In this document: in pieces, positions 1 to 8,769 of the stretch | How the letters are laid out: every line of letters begins with the position of its first letter | How positions within the stretch are numbered: the first letter of the stretch is position 1 | DNA from: DATJMJ01 sp035503915 | GTDB lineage: Bacteria > Actinomycetota > Acidimicrobiia > Acidimicrobiales > Palsa-688 | Assembly (NCBI GenBank): GCA_035503915.1 | Contig: DATJSU010000011.1 | Span: 124,001-188,000 of the forward strand | Length of the DNA: 64,000 bases | Reading direction: 5' to 3' | The notes under the pieces: model-generated | What the model was told of the DNA's origin: nothing | Database searches by the model: none | The model's input: only the letters and a program-made list of their open reading frames with translations | Position numbers and translations under genes: made by a program

Positions 1-2164
1 GGCCCGACAGGGTGGTCCCTTGGCCACGAGCCGAGCCCACACGAAGAGCCCCTCCCATGGCGCCCAAGCGGTCTCCCATGTTCACAAAGCCCGCTCCCTT
101 TGCGCCGTTAGCTCCGGCGTCAAAGCCGACCCCATCGTCTTTGACCTCGAACAACAAGGCGCCAGGCTCTTCCCAGACCTTCACGCTCGCGCTCGCGCCT
201 TCACCTGCATGTTTGCCCGCGTTTTGGAGCGCCTCGAGGCAGCAGAAATAGACGGCCGCTTCCACTTCCGGCGGGTAGCGGCCGAGCCCAGAAGTCTCGA
301 CGGCGGTTGGGAGAGCGGCGCGGGTTGCCGCAGATTGCAATGCTTCTTCTATTCCCCGGTCGGCGAGGAGGGGCGGGTATATCCCATGCGCCAAGGCCCT
401 CAGTTCCTGCACGGCGTTGCGCAACCCTTCTCCCAGCTCGTCCAGGATCTCGATCGAGGCGGCCGGGTCCGTCTCGGCGAGCCTGCGCGCGAGGCGGACA
501 TTGACTGCCAGCGCAACGAGGTGCTGTTGGGCACCGTCGTGGAGGTTGCGCTCGATCTGGCGTCGGGCGGCATCCGAGGCGGCCACTATCCTTGCGCGGG
601 ACTCCTGTAGCTGCTCGGCCTGCCGCCTCAGCTCCTCGAGGGTCTTCTGCAGGGCCGAGTCAAGCTCCACGTTGTGCAGGGCCAAGCCCACTTGGCGGGC
701 GAGCTCGGTCAGGACTGCATCGTCGTCGGCTGTGAACTGGTCTCCATCGGCTGGCCTCTCGGCCACGATCAGGCCGAGCACTCTTCCCGAATGAATGGTG
801 GGTGCAACCCGCAGGAGGGAGCCCTCGCGCCCGGCAACCAGGCCAGGCAACCAGACGCTCAGCCACGCGGTGCCGGTTACGCCCGCCCTGGCGACTACCG
901 ACTCCTCTTCTGGGGACAGGTGCAGCGAAATAGGGGGGATCTCGGGTACCGAGATCGCGCGTTGGAGGTGTCCTTCCGACCCAGTCCAGACTTCCGCCGA
1001 GCTGAGCGAGAGGGTCTTGCGGAGCGACTCGGCCACCTGGAGCAGGAGCTCGTCCATCGGTATCGCACGCGATAGACGGCTGCCGAAGGTGCGCAAGATC
1101 GTGTCCGGCGCTTCCCTCGCCCCGTAAACCAACCTGTTGGCGTAGAGGCTCAGCCTGTGGCGAGCCGGCCCATATAGCAACGCCGAGACCGCGGCGCTGA
1201 CCATCGACAAGACGAGCAAAGCCCGGTCTGAGCGGCTTGGGGTATTGCCAAGGCCGGCGACTATGACAAGGTAAACGGCGGCGACAACTCCACTGAGGCC
1301 AGCCAGAGAAACTGTGTGGGTGAGGATGCGGTCGACTCGGGAAGCCAAACGCCGCGTGCTTGACATGGCCACCGCCGCCGCGAACGGGGTAAGCGCCACG
1401 GTGGCAACCAACGCGGCGCGGGTCGGCCAGTCGAGCAGGGCGTGCAAGGCGAGCGCGACCAGCAGTGACGCGAGCCCGACGGCCGTGGCCCAGCCGAACC
1501 ATTGCATCCGCTGGCGTTCCAAGCCTCGTGCAAGTGAATAGCGGCGCTTGGACACGCCCCCGCCGATCAGGACTGCGAGAGCAGCTTCAACGCCAGTTGG
1601 CCAAAGGGGTGCGCCTGGCCGGCCGGCCCAAAGCGCAAAACCCAGAGCCAAGCCCACCAAATAACCGCCAGCAACGACGATGCGGCTCAGCCGGCAGCTC
1701 CCGTCAGGGATGCCAAGCAGGACGTGCATGGCTGCGATCGGCAGCAGCGCCAGCGCCACGGGCTCCACGAGGTGGGCAACAGATAGCAACCCCGAAACCG
1801 TCGCGGCGCCGTGCGCCCGGGCGTCCAGGAGAGCGGCGGCCTGAGTTATCAGCCCACCGAGCGCAGCACCTTCCAGTACGGTCAGGGGTTGGCGTTCTTC
1901 GGGCCGGCGGAGCAGAGCGAACAAGCCAGCAAGAGCGAACAACACCACGACCGTGGCCCTCACTACGAGAAGGGCCATGTCGCCGTGCGGGTCGACAATG
2001 GGCGCCGAAGCCCCGGTGGCCACGGCGACAACCGCCAGCACAATCGAAGCGACGACTGCGAGGGGGTGCGCGCTGGCTGTGCGGAGAGCACTCTCCTGCC
2101 GCGCCTGCACCCTGGCGCTCTCGCGCACCTCACCTAGTTGGCTGACGATGATCGGGGTGCTCAT
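1..2164 (-). CDS. Membrane sensor histidine kinase (GAF, HisKA_3, HATPase), 3' end outside window
   Basis: The reading frame is open from the ATG at 2164 to the window edge (721 codons), so only a few C-terminal residues are probably missing. About 350 N-terminal residues contain many hydrophobic segments. A GAF-like domain follows at roughly 360-510. The dimerisation/phosphoacceptor motif LHDGAQQH has its His at residue 542, typical of NarL-partner kinases (HisKA_3). The ATPase domain shows an N-box (LEALQNAGKHA) and the G-box DDGVGF. The ATG overlaps the stop of the upstream ABC ATPase gene (TGATG type), so it should be translated with that operon. It presumably phosphorylates a REC domain; the best local candidate is the REC-cyclase fusion two genes upstream (inference). 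The ligand is unknown. Confidence 0.88.
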   Translation of the reverse strand, partial: MSTPIIVSQLGEVRESARVQARQESALRTASAHPLAVVASIVLAVVAVATGASAPIVDPHGDMALLVVRATVVVLFALAGLFALLRRPEERQPLTVLEGAALGGLITQAAALLDARAHGAATVSGLLSVAHLVEPVALALLPIAAMHVLLGIPDGSCRLSRIVVAGGYLVGLALGFALWAGRPGAPLWPTGVEAALAVLIGGGVSKRRYSLARGLERQRMQWFGWATAVGLASLLVALALHALLDWPTRAALVATVALTPFAAAVAMSSTRRLASRVDRILTHTVSLAGLSGVVAAVYLVIVAGLGNTPSRSDRALLVLSMVSAAVSALLYGPARHRLSLYANRLVYGAREAPDTILRTFGSRLSRAIPMDELLLQVAESLRKTLSLSSAEVWTGSEGHLQRAISVPEIPPISLHLSPEEESVVARAGVTGTAWLSVWLPGLVAGREGSLLRVAPTIHSGRVLGLIVAERPADGDQFTADDDAVLTELARQVGLALHNVELDSALQKTLEELRRQAEQLQESRARIVAASDAARRQIERNLHDGAQQHLVALAVNVRLARRLAETDPAASIEILDELGEGLRNAVQELRALAHGIYPPLLADRGIEEALQSAATRAALPTAVETSGLGRYPPEVEAAVYFCCLEALQNAGKHAGEGASASVKVWEEPGALLFEVKDDGVGFDAGANGAKGAGFVNMGDRLGAMGGALRVGSARGQGTTLSG

Positions 2165-2886
2165 GCCAAAGTCGTCACCGTGTGCGCGCTGGCGCTTTCG
2201 GGAAGCGCCGCGACCTCATCGGTTTGCACCCGGCCGTCGCGCATACGGACAATTCTCGTAGCGGGCGCTGCCACCGACTCGTCGTGGGTGACAAGGAGTA
2301 TTGACTGGCCACCGGCATGGAGCCGGCGGAACAGCTCCAAGACCTCATGGCCGCCCTCGGAGTCGAGTGCGCCCGTCGGCTCGTCGGCGAGCAACAGGGT
2401 GGGCGCGTTGGCGAGGGCCCGCGCGATCGCGAGGCGTTGGCGCTGGCCTCCTGAGAGCACGCCAGGCGCGCTTTTCGCCTTGTCCCCGAGCCCGAGCAGG
2501 TCCAGCAGGTCACGGGCGCGGCTTTCGGCCCGGCGTCTCCCAGTGCCGGCGATGACGGCAGGGAGAGTCACGTTTTCGAGCACGCTCATGCCTTCCAGCA
2601 AGTTGAAAAACTGGAACACGATCCCGATATGGCGTCTGCGCATCCGGGCGAGGGCGCTCTCGTCCATACCCGAAAGGCTCTCCCCAGCCACTAACACTTC
2701 CCCCTCGCTAGGGACATCGAGGCCCGCCACGAGGTTGAGCAGGGTGGACTTCCCGCACCCAGAGGGCCCCATGATCGCGACGAACTCCCCTTCGGACATT
2801 GAAAGGTCCACGCCCCGCAGCGCTCGGACGGGAGCCGCGTCGGCTTCGTAGGTCTTGCGCAAGCCCCGCGCCACCATGACGTTCAT
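2161..2886 (-). CDS. LolD/MacB-type ABC transporter ATP-binding protein
   Basis: A 241-residue ATPase with Walker A GPSGCGKST, signature LSGGQRQR, Walker B LLLADEPTGALD and H-loop VTHD. The GALD ending and the size fit the MacB/LolD family, which works with FtsX-like permeases in lipoprotein or peptide export or envelope stress. I chose the ATG at 2886 because it overlaps the stop of the upstream cyclase gene and the conserved family start follows directly; an upstream in-frame start would lie inside that gene. No intact permease is present in the window. A short relic of an FtsX-like permease lies on the other strand near 5.5 kb, so the partner may be elsewhere or lost. Confidence 0.9.
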   Translation of the reverse strand: MNVMVARGLRKTYEADAAPVRALRGVDLSMSEGEFVAIMGPSGCGKSTLLNLVAGLDVPSEGEVLVAGESLSGMDESALARMRRRHIGIVFQFFNLLEGMSVLENVTLPAVIAGTGRRRAESRARDLLDLLGLGDKAKSAPGVLSGGQRQRLAIARALANAPTLLLADEPTGALDSEGGHEVLELFRRLHAGGQSILLVTHDESVAAPATRIVRMRDGRVQTDEVAALPESASAHTVTTLA

Positions 2887-4328
2887 CAGGCCTCCGTTCG
2901 GTTGTCCGTGCCGGGCACCTCGGTGCCGGAGTCGTTGTCCCCTGCAATTGTGACCTCCTCGGAGGAGGGAAGTCGCCACGCGCGAACGGGCGCCTCACGT
3001 CCCTTGACCAAGGCTGGCGGAAGCTCCTCGCACGGGGGAGGGTCGCGGAGCGAACTGTGGGTTTGCTCGGACAGGACTGTCTGGCCCGGCCCCGCCCATT
3101 GCTGTAGCCGCTGCGCCAGGTTGACGGTGTCGCCTACGAGGGTGTACTCGAGGTGTTCTTCCGAGCCAAGGACCGCCGCCGCGACCGGCCCGGTCGTTAT
3201 GCCGATGCCGAGGTCGAAGATCGGGAGGCCTTCCTCGGCCCATCCCCGGTTGACCTTCCGCTGGGCCGAATGCATGGCCGAGGCTGCCTCAACGGCCTTG
3301 CGGGCATGGTCGGCGACAGGCACGGGAGCTCCGAAAACGGCCATGACAGCGTCACCGACGAACTGCATGACGGTGCCGCCCACTGAAACGATGGCCTTGT
3401 TCATCTCGGCCCTGTGGGCGTTGAGCTGGCGGGCGAGCACGCTTGGGCTCGTGCGTTCGGCGATCGTGGAGTAGCCGCGAATGTCCGACATGAGCACGCT
3501 CACCACGAGGTCCTGCGTCTCCCCAGGCCGGCAGCCGTTCTGGCGTAGCATGTCGGCCACTCCCCCGGGGAGGAGGCGGCTCAGGGTCTCACCCTGCTCT
3601 TCCCGGTTTACGATCGCCTCGTAGAGGCCCCGCAAGCGACGCAGCGAATTTTGGCCGCCGCTGCCCGCATCTTCGGCGATCCGCCTGAAGAGCTTCTCGA
3701 CGGCGTCGGCGGCAGCCGCTGGCGTGGTAGCTTGCGCGGCGGCGATGGCCTTTATCGGCCTGCCTTCAGCCACCAAGTGGAGCAGCTCCTCTTCCGTGGG
3801 CGTGAGCTCACCGGTGGCCGTTACGGGGTGGACCATCGCGTCGACGATGACGGGGTCGATAACGGAGCCTCCTCCCGCAACCGAGCGGACGGCACGAGCC
3901 AACTGGTCGCCTTCAGCGACTCTGTCTTTGAGCAGGTAGGCGTAACCGGCGGATCCCTTGCCCAGTAACGAAATGGCGTACTCAGGGTCGTCGAACTGAG
4001 ACAGGACGACGACCCCCGTCCCCGGGTGGCGCATGCGGATCTGTTGAGCTGCCTCGATACCCTCCCGACTGAAGCTTGGAGGCATCCTTATGTCGGTGAC
4101 CACAACTTGTGGTGCCATCGCGGTGGCTTTTGCGACCAGCTCCTCATAGTCCGAGGCGGTCCCGACCACCTCGAGGTCATCCTCCAGGGCGATCAACGCC
4201 CGCACCCCTTCTCTCACGATCAGGTTGTCGTCGGCGAGCAGGACCGTTATCGCCGAGGCCTCGACGGTGAGCGAGCGCGACGTTTGGTCGAGGTCGGAGC
4301 TCGGCCCGAGCTCGGCTGCTGTGACCAT
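2886..4328 (-). CDS. Response regulator fused to class III adenylate/guanylate cyclase
   Basis: 480 residues. Residues about 27-150 form a REC domain (LLADDN acidic pair, phosphoacceptor in VVVTDIRMP, conserved Lys in LLKD). A short segment around 170-215 (LTPTEEELLHLVAEG and following) looks like a degenerate LuxR-type HTH. The second half is a class III cyclase: metal-binding Asp residues in MSDIRGYS and FVGDAVMAVFG, and YTLVGDTVNLAQRL. The position that holds the purine-selecting Lys in canonical adenylate cyclases (the K of KFIGD) is Gln here (QFVGD), so the product, cAMP or cGMP, is not certain. The ATG at 4328 follows the previous stop by one base. It probably turns kinase input into a cyclic nucleotide read by the upstream-encoded receptor. 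Confidence 0.88.
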   Translation of the reverse strand: MVTAAELGPSSDLDQTSRSLTVEASAITVLLADDNLIVREGVRALIALEDDLEVVGTASDYEELVAKATAMAPQVVVTDIRMPPSFSREGIEAAQQIRMRHPGTGVVVLSQFDDPEYAISLLGKGSAGYAYLLKDRVAEGDQLARAVRSVAGGGSVIDPVIVDAMVHPVTATGELTPTEEELLHLVAEGRPIKAIAAAQATTPAAAADAVEKLFRRIAEDAGSGGQNSLRRLRGLYEAIVNREEQGETLSRLLPGGVADMLRQNGCRPGETQDLVVSVLMSDIRGYSTIAERTSPSVLARQLNAHRAEMNKAIVSVGGTVMQFVGDAVMAVFGAPVPVADHARKAVEAASAMHSAQRKVNRGWAEEGLPIFDLGIGITTGPVAAAVLGSEEHLEYTLVGDTVNLAQRLQQWAGPGQTVLSEQTHSSLRDPPPCEELPPALVKGREAPVRAWRLPSSEEVTIAGDNDSGTEVPGTDNRTEA

Positions 4329-4329
4329 C

Positions 4330-5325
4330 TCAGACCTGGTCCTCGCGGCGGTGACGGGTCCTGAGGGTTTCCAACGCCGCGCGGTCGACTTCGGCCGCTC
4401 TTGCGAGAGCCAGCTTGCATTTCGTGACGGCTCGCACGCTCGAGGTCCGCAGGCCCCCTTCGAGGAAGGCCCTCTCGCCGTGAAGAGACCCAGGGCCGTA
4501 CTCGCCAACCCGCTCGCCGTCCACCTCTACCCTGACGACGCCGTCGAGCACAAGAAAAAGCTCGTCGCCGGCGTCGCCTTGTTCGGTGATGAGCTGTCCA
4601 GCGTCAAAACGGGATACTTTTGGTTTGCGGGCGCCGGCCATCAGCTGCAGCGAGAGCTGCCGCTCGAGAGCTGTCTCGACCTGGGTCGCCAAAGACGGCG
4701 AGTCCTCGTCTCCCCAGGGGCTATGCCTACCAAAGGCTGTTCGGTACCAGGCGGAAAAATCAATGGTCCCGCTCTTTTTGATCAACTTGCCCTCTGAGTC
4801 GTAGACCCAATGGCGAGGGAAAGTACTTGCTCCCACGAGATGGTGCTCGACGGTGCCGTCCATGTGGATCTCCAGGGACGCCGTCGTCCACGCCAAGGGC
4901 GCTCTGAACTGGACAAACGGTGCCCGCCTTACCCTGCGCGGAGCCGGGGCTCCCGTGCGTCCGCCGCTCGTGTGGAAAAACGTCACCTTTTCTCCCGTGA
5001 CCCTGGGCGCGGGGCAGATGTCAGGGAGAGGGAAGGCTTGGAATACCACCTGTCTCCCACCCAGCTTCAGGGTCGTCGAGCCGATGAGGCCTCGCCCGGA
5101 CTGGCCATAGCCCGTAATGCGGCCACCTTTTACCTCGACCCAGGCGCTCAACTGGTTCGCGAACCGGAACTGGTCAGCGGCGCGCAGTTCCTCGAGGTCG
5201 GTAACGACATCGGGCGGGGGCGGGTCGTAGTGGGCGATGCCGCTCTGGAAAGGGAGTTTCGTGGTGCCGGCGATCGCTTCCGAGGGGATCCACGAAATCG
5301 TCGTAATGGAAGCTTCCGTTCGCAT
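4330..5325 (-). CDS. Cyclic nucleotide-binding domain protein
   Basis: 331 residues from the chosen start MRTEASITTISWIPSEA. The C-terminal third (about 225-320) reads as a cNMP-binding beta-roll: ITEQGDAGDELFLVLDGVV, then VGEYGPGSLHGERAFLEGG, with the phosphate-binding-cassette GERA and a downstream Arg. The N-terminal part is a conserved actinobacterial region of unknown function; no DNA-binding HTH is visible, so it is not an obvious CRP-type regulator. It is first in the operon with the REC-cyclase fusion, which supports a role as direct receptor of the nucleotide (inference). An in-frame extension upstream to 5484 exists but lacks family-like sequence. Confidence 0.8.
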   Translation of the reverse strand: MRTEASITTISWIPSEAIAGTTKLPFQSGIAHYDPPPPDVVTDLEELRAADQFRFANQLSAWVEVKGGRITGYGQSGRGLIGSTTLKLGGRQVVFQAFPLPDICPAPRVTGEKVTFFHTSGGRTGAPAPRRVRRAPFVQFRAPLAWTTASLEIHMDGTVEHHLVGASTFPRHWVYDSEGKLIKKSGTIDFSAWYRTAFGRHSPWGDEDSPSLATQVETALERQLSLQLMAGARKPKVSRFDAGQLITEQGDAGDELFLVLDGVVRVEVDGERVGEYGPGSLHGERAFLEGGLRTSSVRAVTKCKLALARAAEVDRAALETLRTRHRREDQV

Positions 5326-5476
5326 AAACCAAAAGGTAAGTGGTGCGACGCAGTCGCCCAAGGGTGAGGCCCGGTGTTCGGGGGTGGTGCTGACACCCAA
5401 GGCTGCGGCCTGGTTGACCCCCTTGAGACCTTGCCCGGGACCGTGCAAACTCGCCGGAGGAGGTCGTTGGGCCAGC

Positions 5477-5620
5477 ATGTTCAAGATGGTCGTTCACGCA
5501 ACCGCTCGTTACCGGTGGCGGTCGTGGCTGGCCTTAATGTTGCTCGCCGGCTTGGTTTTCGGGCTCGCAACCGCCGTTGCCGATGCCGATGAGCGTACGT
5601 TCAGCGACAGTTCTGTAGCT
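5477..5620 (+). pseudogene. Relic of an FtsX-like ABC permease N-terminus
   Basis: About 45 codons read MFKMVVHATARYRWRSWLAL followed by a hydrophobic stretch (LMLLAGLVFGLATAVA) and a charged ADADERT segment. This is the standard N-terminal pattern of large FtsX-type permeases (amphipathic RxRWRSW, one membrane segment, then a GRRT-like motif). After that the frame loses any family character and runs into the 3' part of the opposing desaturase gene. The rest of 5326-5682 shows nothing else coding. The match is short, so the call is tentative. Confidence 0.4.
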
Positions 5621-5682
5621 CGGTTGCGCGAAACGCGCCCAGAACGCCCGCTTGCAGTGCTCTTGCAGCCGGTTTATTTCGG

Positions 5683-7116
5683 TCATTTCAGACGCCCACT
5701 GGCCAGATCTGCGATCGCTCGCTGCGCCGCCCAGAACCCGCACATGCCGTGGACGCCCCCGCCGGGAGGAGTGGACGCTGAGCAGAGGTAAAGACCCCTG
5801 ACGGAGGTGCGGTAATTGTCCCAACGTAGCGTCGGGCGAAAGACGGTCTGGCGCAAAGTTGCCATGCCGCCCCCAATATCCCCGCCGACATAGTTCGGGT
5901 TGGCTGCTTCCTCTTGGACAGCTGTCCGTACTGAACGCGCGAGCACGAGATTTTTGAAACCCGAGGCGAACCTCTCCACCTGCGCCTCGATGCGTGGTCC
6001 CATGTCGACTGAGGAACCCGAAGGGACATGGCAGTAAGCCCAGAGCGTGTACTTGCCCGCCGGCGCCCTAGTGGGGTCGACGACCCCGGGTTGAACCACG
6101 ATGCAAAACGGTTTTTCGGGGTGCCGACCTGCTGCGACCTCCGCCTCGCTCGCCGCCACTTCCTCAAATGTGCCGCCCAGATGGATGGTGCCGGCTTCCC
6201 GGCACGCCGGCGCTTCCCATGGCACAGGCCCGTTAAGCGCCCAGTCCACCTTGCAGATACCCGGCCCGTAGCGGAAGCGCTCAAGGGCCCGCCGCGAAGA
6301 GGGAGGGAGCTTCTCGCCAGCGATGGCACAAAGCTGGCGGGGGGATACGTCGGCGAGCACCGCAGCCGAGGGAGGTAGGTCCGCCAGGCTCGCAACCTCG
6401 TGCCTGAGGCGGACCGAGCCGCCGAGGTGCTCGAGCTCTCCCACCAAGGCCGCAGTTATCGCGTCGCTGCCACCTTGCGCGAGAGGCCATCCCCATGCGT
6501 GGGCCATGGCGATGAACAACAAGCTGTAAGAAGCGGTCAAGGGGGTGCTCAAGCGCAGCATGGAATGCGCGGCGGCGCCGGCCAAGAGGGCGCGGCCCTC
6601 TTGCGTCTTCAACCCTCGGGCTAAAGCCGCGGCCGGGAGCAACCCAGGTAGCCCAAAGCGTGCCATTGTCAACGGGTGCGGTGGCGGCGTCCGGAGGGGC
6701 GCGAGCACGGTCGGCAGGACTTGGTCCAAATGCTTGGACAGTGGCGTGAAAAAGCGGCGGAACCTGGGGCCATCTGCTCCCAGGGTGGCCGCAGTCTCCG
6801 CAACCGATCCTGAGATGGCAGCCGCGCGTCCCCCGTCGAGGGGGTGAGCAAAAGGCACTTTCGGGCTGAGCATGCGCAACCCCCTGCCCTCGAGGTCGAC
6901 GCTCCGAAAGAACGGCGAAGCGAGCACAAGAGGGTGAACGGCGGAGCAAGTGTCGTGGCGGAAGCCGGGCAGGGTTAGCTCAGCCGTGCGGCAACCGCCT
7001 CCGGCGCCGGCGTCGCGCTCCCAAACATCGACCGCCCATCCAGCGCGCGCGAGCGTGATGGCGGCGGAAAGACCGTTGGGGCCCGAACCGATCACAACGG
7101 CGTTGGTTTCTCCCAT
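5683..7116 (-). CDS. Phytoene desaturase-like FAD-dependent oxidoreductase
   Basis: 477 residues with the N-terminal dinucleotide-binding motif GSGPNGLSAA (from residue 9) and an acidic WERDAGAGG segment that ends the second beta strand, as in the CrtI/PYNP (NAD(P)/FAD amine-oxidase-like) family. The C-terminal motif LYLCSASTPPGGGVHGMCG matches the FAD-contacting end of this family. It probably oxidises or isomerises a polyene or lipid substrate, but no other carotenoid gene is adjacent, so the substrate is open. It stands alone: the neighbour downstream is a transporter relic and the upstream gene is divergent. Confidence 0.85.
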   Translation of the reverse strand: MGETNAVVIGSGPNGLSAAITLARAGWAVDVWERDAGAGGGCRTAELTLPGFRHDTCSAVHPLVLASPFFRSVDLEGRGLRMLSPKVPFAHPLDGGRAAAISGSVAETAATLGADGPRFRRFFTPLSKHLDQVLPTVLAPLRTPPPHPLTMARFGLPGLLPAAALARGLKTQEGRALLAGAAAHSMLRLSTPLTASYSLLFIAMAHAWGWPLAQGGSDAITAALVGELEHLGGSVRLRHEVASLADLPPSAAVLADVSPRQLCAIAGEKLPPSSRRALERFRYGPGICKVDWALNGPVPWEAPACREAGTIHLGGTFEEVAASEAEVAAGRHPEKPFCIVVQPGVVDPTRAPAGKYTLWAYCHVPSGSSVDMGPRIEAQVERFASGFKNLVLARSVRTAVQEEAANPNYVGGDIGGGMATLRQTVFRPTLRWDNYRTSVRGLYLCSASTPPGGGVHGMCGFWAAQRAIADLASGRLK

Positions 7117-7352
7117 GCAAGGACGGTAGCTCCCCGGACGCGAACGTGAGAGGGGATGGAGACCTCACCGGTTGGAGGGAGTGGCCCCACCACTTGGCCC
7201 AGTGCTGGCACCCCTAACTTCTGCACTACTGGCGCGCCTTTGCGAGATGGTGGCACGAAAGGAGGATGCCAGCCTCCCACCTGGGAAGCGATGGTCCCTC
7301 GCCATAAGTTTTCCTTGACCACGAAAATGACCCAGCACCCGCAGGAGGATTA

Positions 7353-8312
7353 ATGAACTTCAGGTGGCGACATCTACGAGGACGAGCGCGCACCGCTGCC
7401 ATTGCCTTATCTGGGGCGGCACTGGCTGCCGTCCCGCTCAGCAATACGCCGGGCAGCGTCGCGGCGGCCTCATCCGCGCCGAAAGCTGCCGGTACCGTGA
7501 TTACTAGTCGGCTCGGTCCTTTTGGGACAATGCTGATTGCTGGCTCCGGCAACTTCGCTGGCTACACGGTTTATATGATCACCAGCGACCACGGGGCCCA
7601 ATCGATGTGCACCGCAACGATTATCAAGACCTTGCCAGGAGGCCCTGGGTCCTGTTCAGGGCCGCCGACTGATAAAACAGCCGAATGGCCGGCACTTATC
7701 ACAGATGGCACACCTGTCGCGGGCACCGGCGTGAGCCAGGCGCTCCTTGGCTCCCTGTCACGACCGGGGATAGGGGACCAAGTGACCTACGCCGGTCACC
7801 CGCTTTACCTTTTTGACAGCGGTCCCGGGCAGGTGACAGGGGAAGGTTGGGACGAGCCCACCCTTCCACCATGGCACGGCATCTGGTGGTTGGTGAGCCC
7901 CTCTGGCACTGCTCTGGCATGGCCGGGAACGCTCACGACAACCAATATCGGCGGCAAGTCGGTGCTTGCTGCGCTCATGCTAACAGGTATCGGTTGGGAG
8001 CCGTTCCCCGTTTACTCTTACAGCAAGGACACTTCTTCGAGCAGCAAATGCGCGGGGACTTGTGCGGTGAACTGGCCTCCGGTGCTCACAAGCGGTCACC
8101 CAGCAGTCGAAGGAGGCCTCAGCGCGAGCGAGGTTGGGACCATTAAGCGGGCCGACGGCACAGAGCAACTTAGCTACCGAGGTCTGCCGCTCTACCTGTT
8201 CGCTGGCGAGGGGATCGCTCCGGAGGGCATGACATATGTGGCTACGGGCAATGGCAACGGTGTCAAAGTGCAAGGTGGGACGTTCGACTTGGTCAGTGCG
8301 AGCGCAATGTGA
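7353..8312 (+). CDS. Secreted COG4315-type repeat protein
   Basis: 319 residues with a cleavable-type signal peptide (basic start, hydrophobic run about 14-40). A C-terminal copy of the predicted lipoprotein repeat family (PF03640/COG4315) is clear: VYSYSKDTSSSSKCAGTCAV, WPPVL, then SYRGLPLYLFAGE. A weaker first copy occupies residues about 70-200 (YTVYMITSD, WPALI, YAGHPLYLFDS). Paired Cys residues (SMCTATI, KCAGTC) suggest disulfides. The function of this family is unknown; it is often found in actinobacterial envelopes. The start is firm: a strong GCAGGAGG ribosome site lies a few bases before the ATG. Confidence 0.85.
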   Translation: MNFRWRHLRGRARTAAIALSGAALAAVPLSNTPGSVAAASSAPKAAGTVITSRLGPFGTMLIAGSGNFAGYTVYMITSDHGAQSMCTATIIKTLPGGPGSCSGPPTDKTAEWPALITDGTPVAGTGVSQALLGSLSRPGIGDQVTYAGHPLYLFDSGPGQVTGEGWDEPTLPPWHGIWWLVSPSGTALAWPGTLTTTNIGGKSVLAALMLTGIGWEPFPVYSYSKDTSSSSKCAGTCAVNWPPVLTSGHPAVEGGLSASEVGTIKRADGTEQLSYRGLPLYLFAGEGIAPEGMTYVATGNGNGVKVQGGTFDLVSASAM

Positions 8313-8769
8313 AGGTTCGGGCACTTGAGCCCGGACAACGTTGCAGGACAGTGGCGCCGGGGCCGAAAGGCTGCCGGCGCCAGGCTCCGCTCGCGAACGC
8401 AGGCCATGGAGGAGGGGCCACGTCGAAGGTCGATGCCACGCACGACTTGCCTCGCGCCGAACGACGTGGTCAGGTCGCTGAGAACGACGGCGGGACAGGG
8501 ATGTTGCTCGGTATTGTCATCGCAGTAAATCGTCCGGCTGAACGACCGCGGGCGGTAGTGAGATCGCTCAGAACCGACCTGTGACGCTTGTCCCGTACTG
8601 CAGCAGCTGCCGCTTCTGGCGGCTGAAGTGCTGGAACGGCGGGAAGCGGCCTCAGGGCTCAAGGCGGTCGTCCCGATCGGGCCTCGCGTCGCCCCTGGTT
8701 GCCTGAGATCTTCCTCAAATTGGGCCCCTCGACACGTGCTTTGCGAGAAGACGGCCGTAGCATTTTCTT
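8313..8769. other. Non-coding stretch holding only a transporter relic
   Basis: No credible intact gene was seen. Both strands were read; the only recognisable sequence is the minus-strand ABC ATPase fragment listed separately. The rest appears to be decayed DNA plus the promoter of the next gene. Confidence 0.6.
8421..8500 (-). pseudogene. Relic of an ABC transporter ATPase N-terminus
   Basis: The minus strand reads AVVLSDLTTSFGARQVVRGI followed by DLRR, the usual opening of a drug-export type ABC ATPase (beta strand, SFG, A/VRGIDL). The next expected feature, the Walker A loop, is absent and the frame continues as non-homologous sequence. It is about 25 codons long, a fragment of a lost gene. 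It is distinct from the intact ATPase at 2.2-2.9 kb. Confidence 0.4.

Noticed and set aside
660..1502. Open frame of 280 codons overlapping the histidine kinase on the same strand
   Set aside because: It is out of frame with the clear GAF/HisKA_3 reading and is Arg/Pro-rich without any motif.
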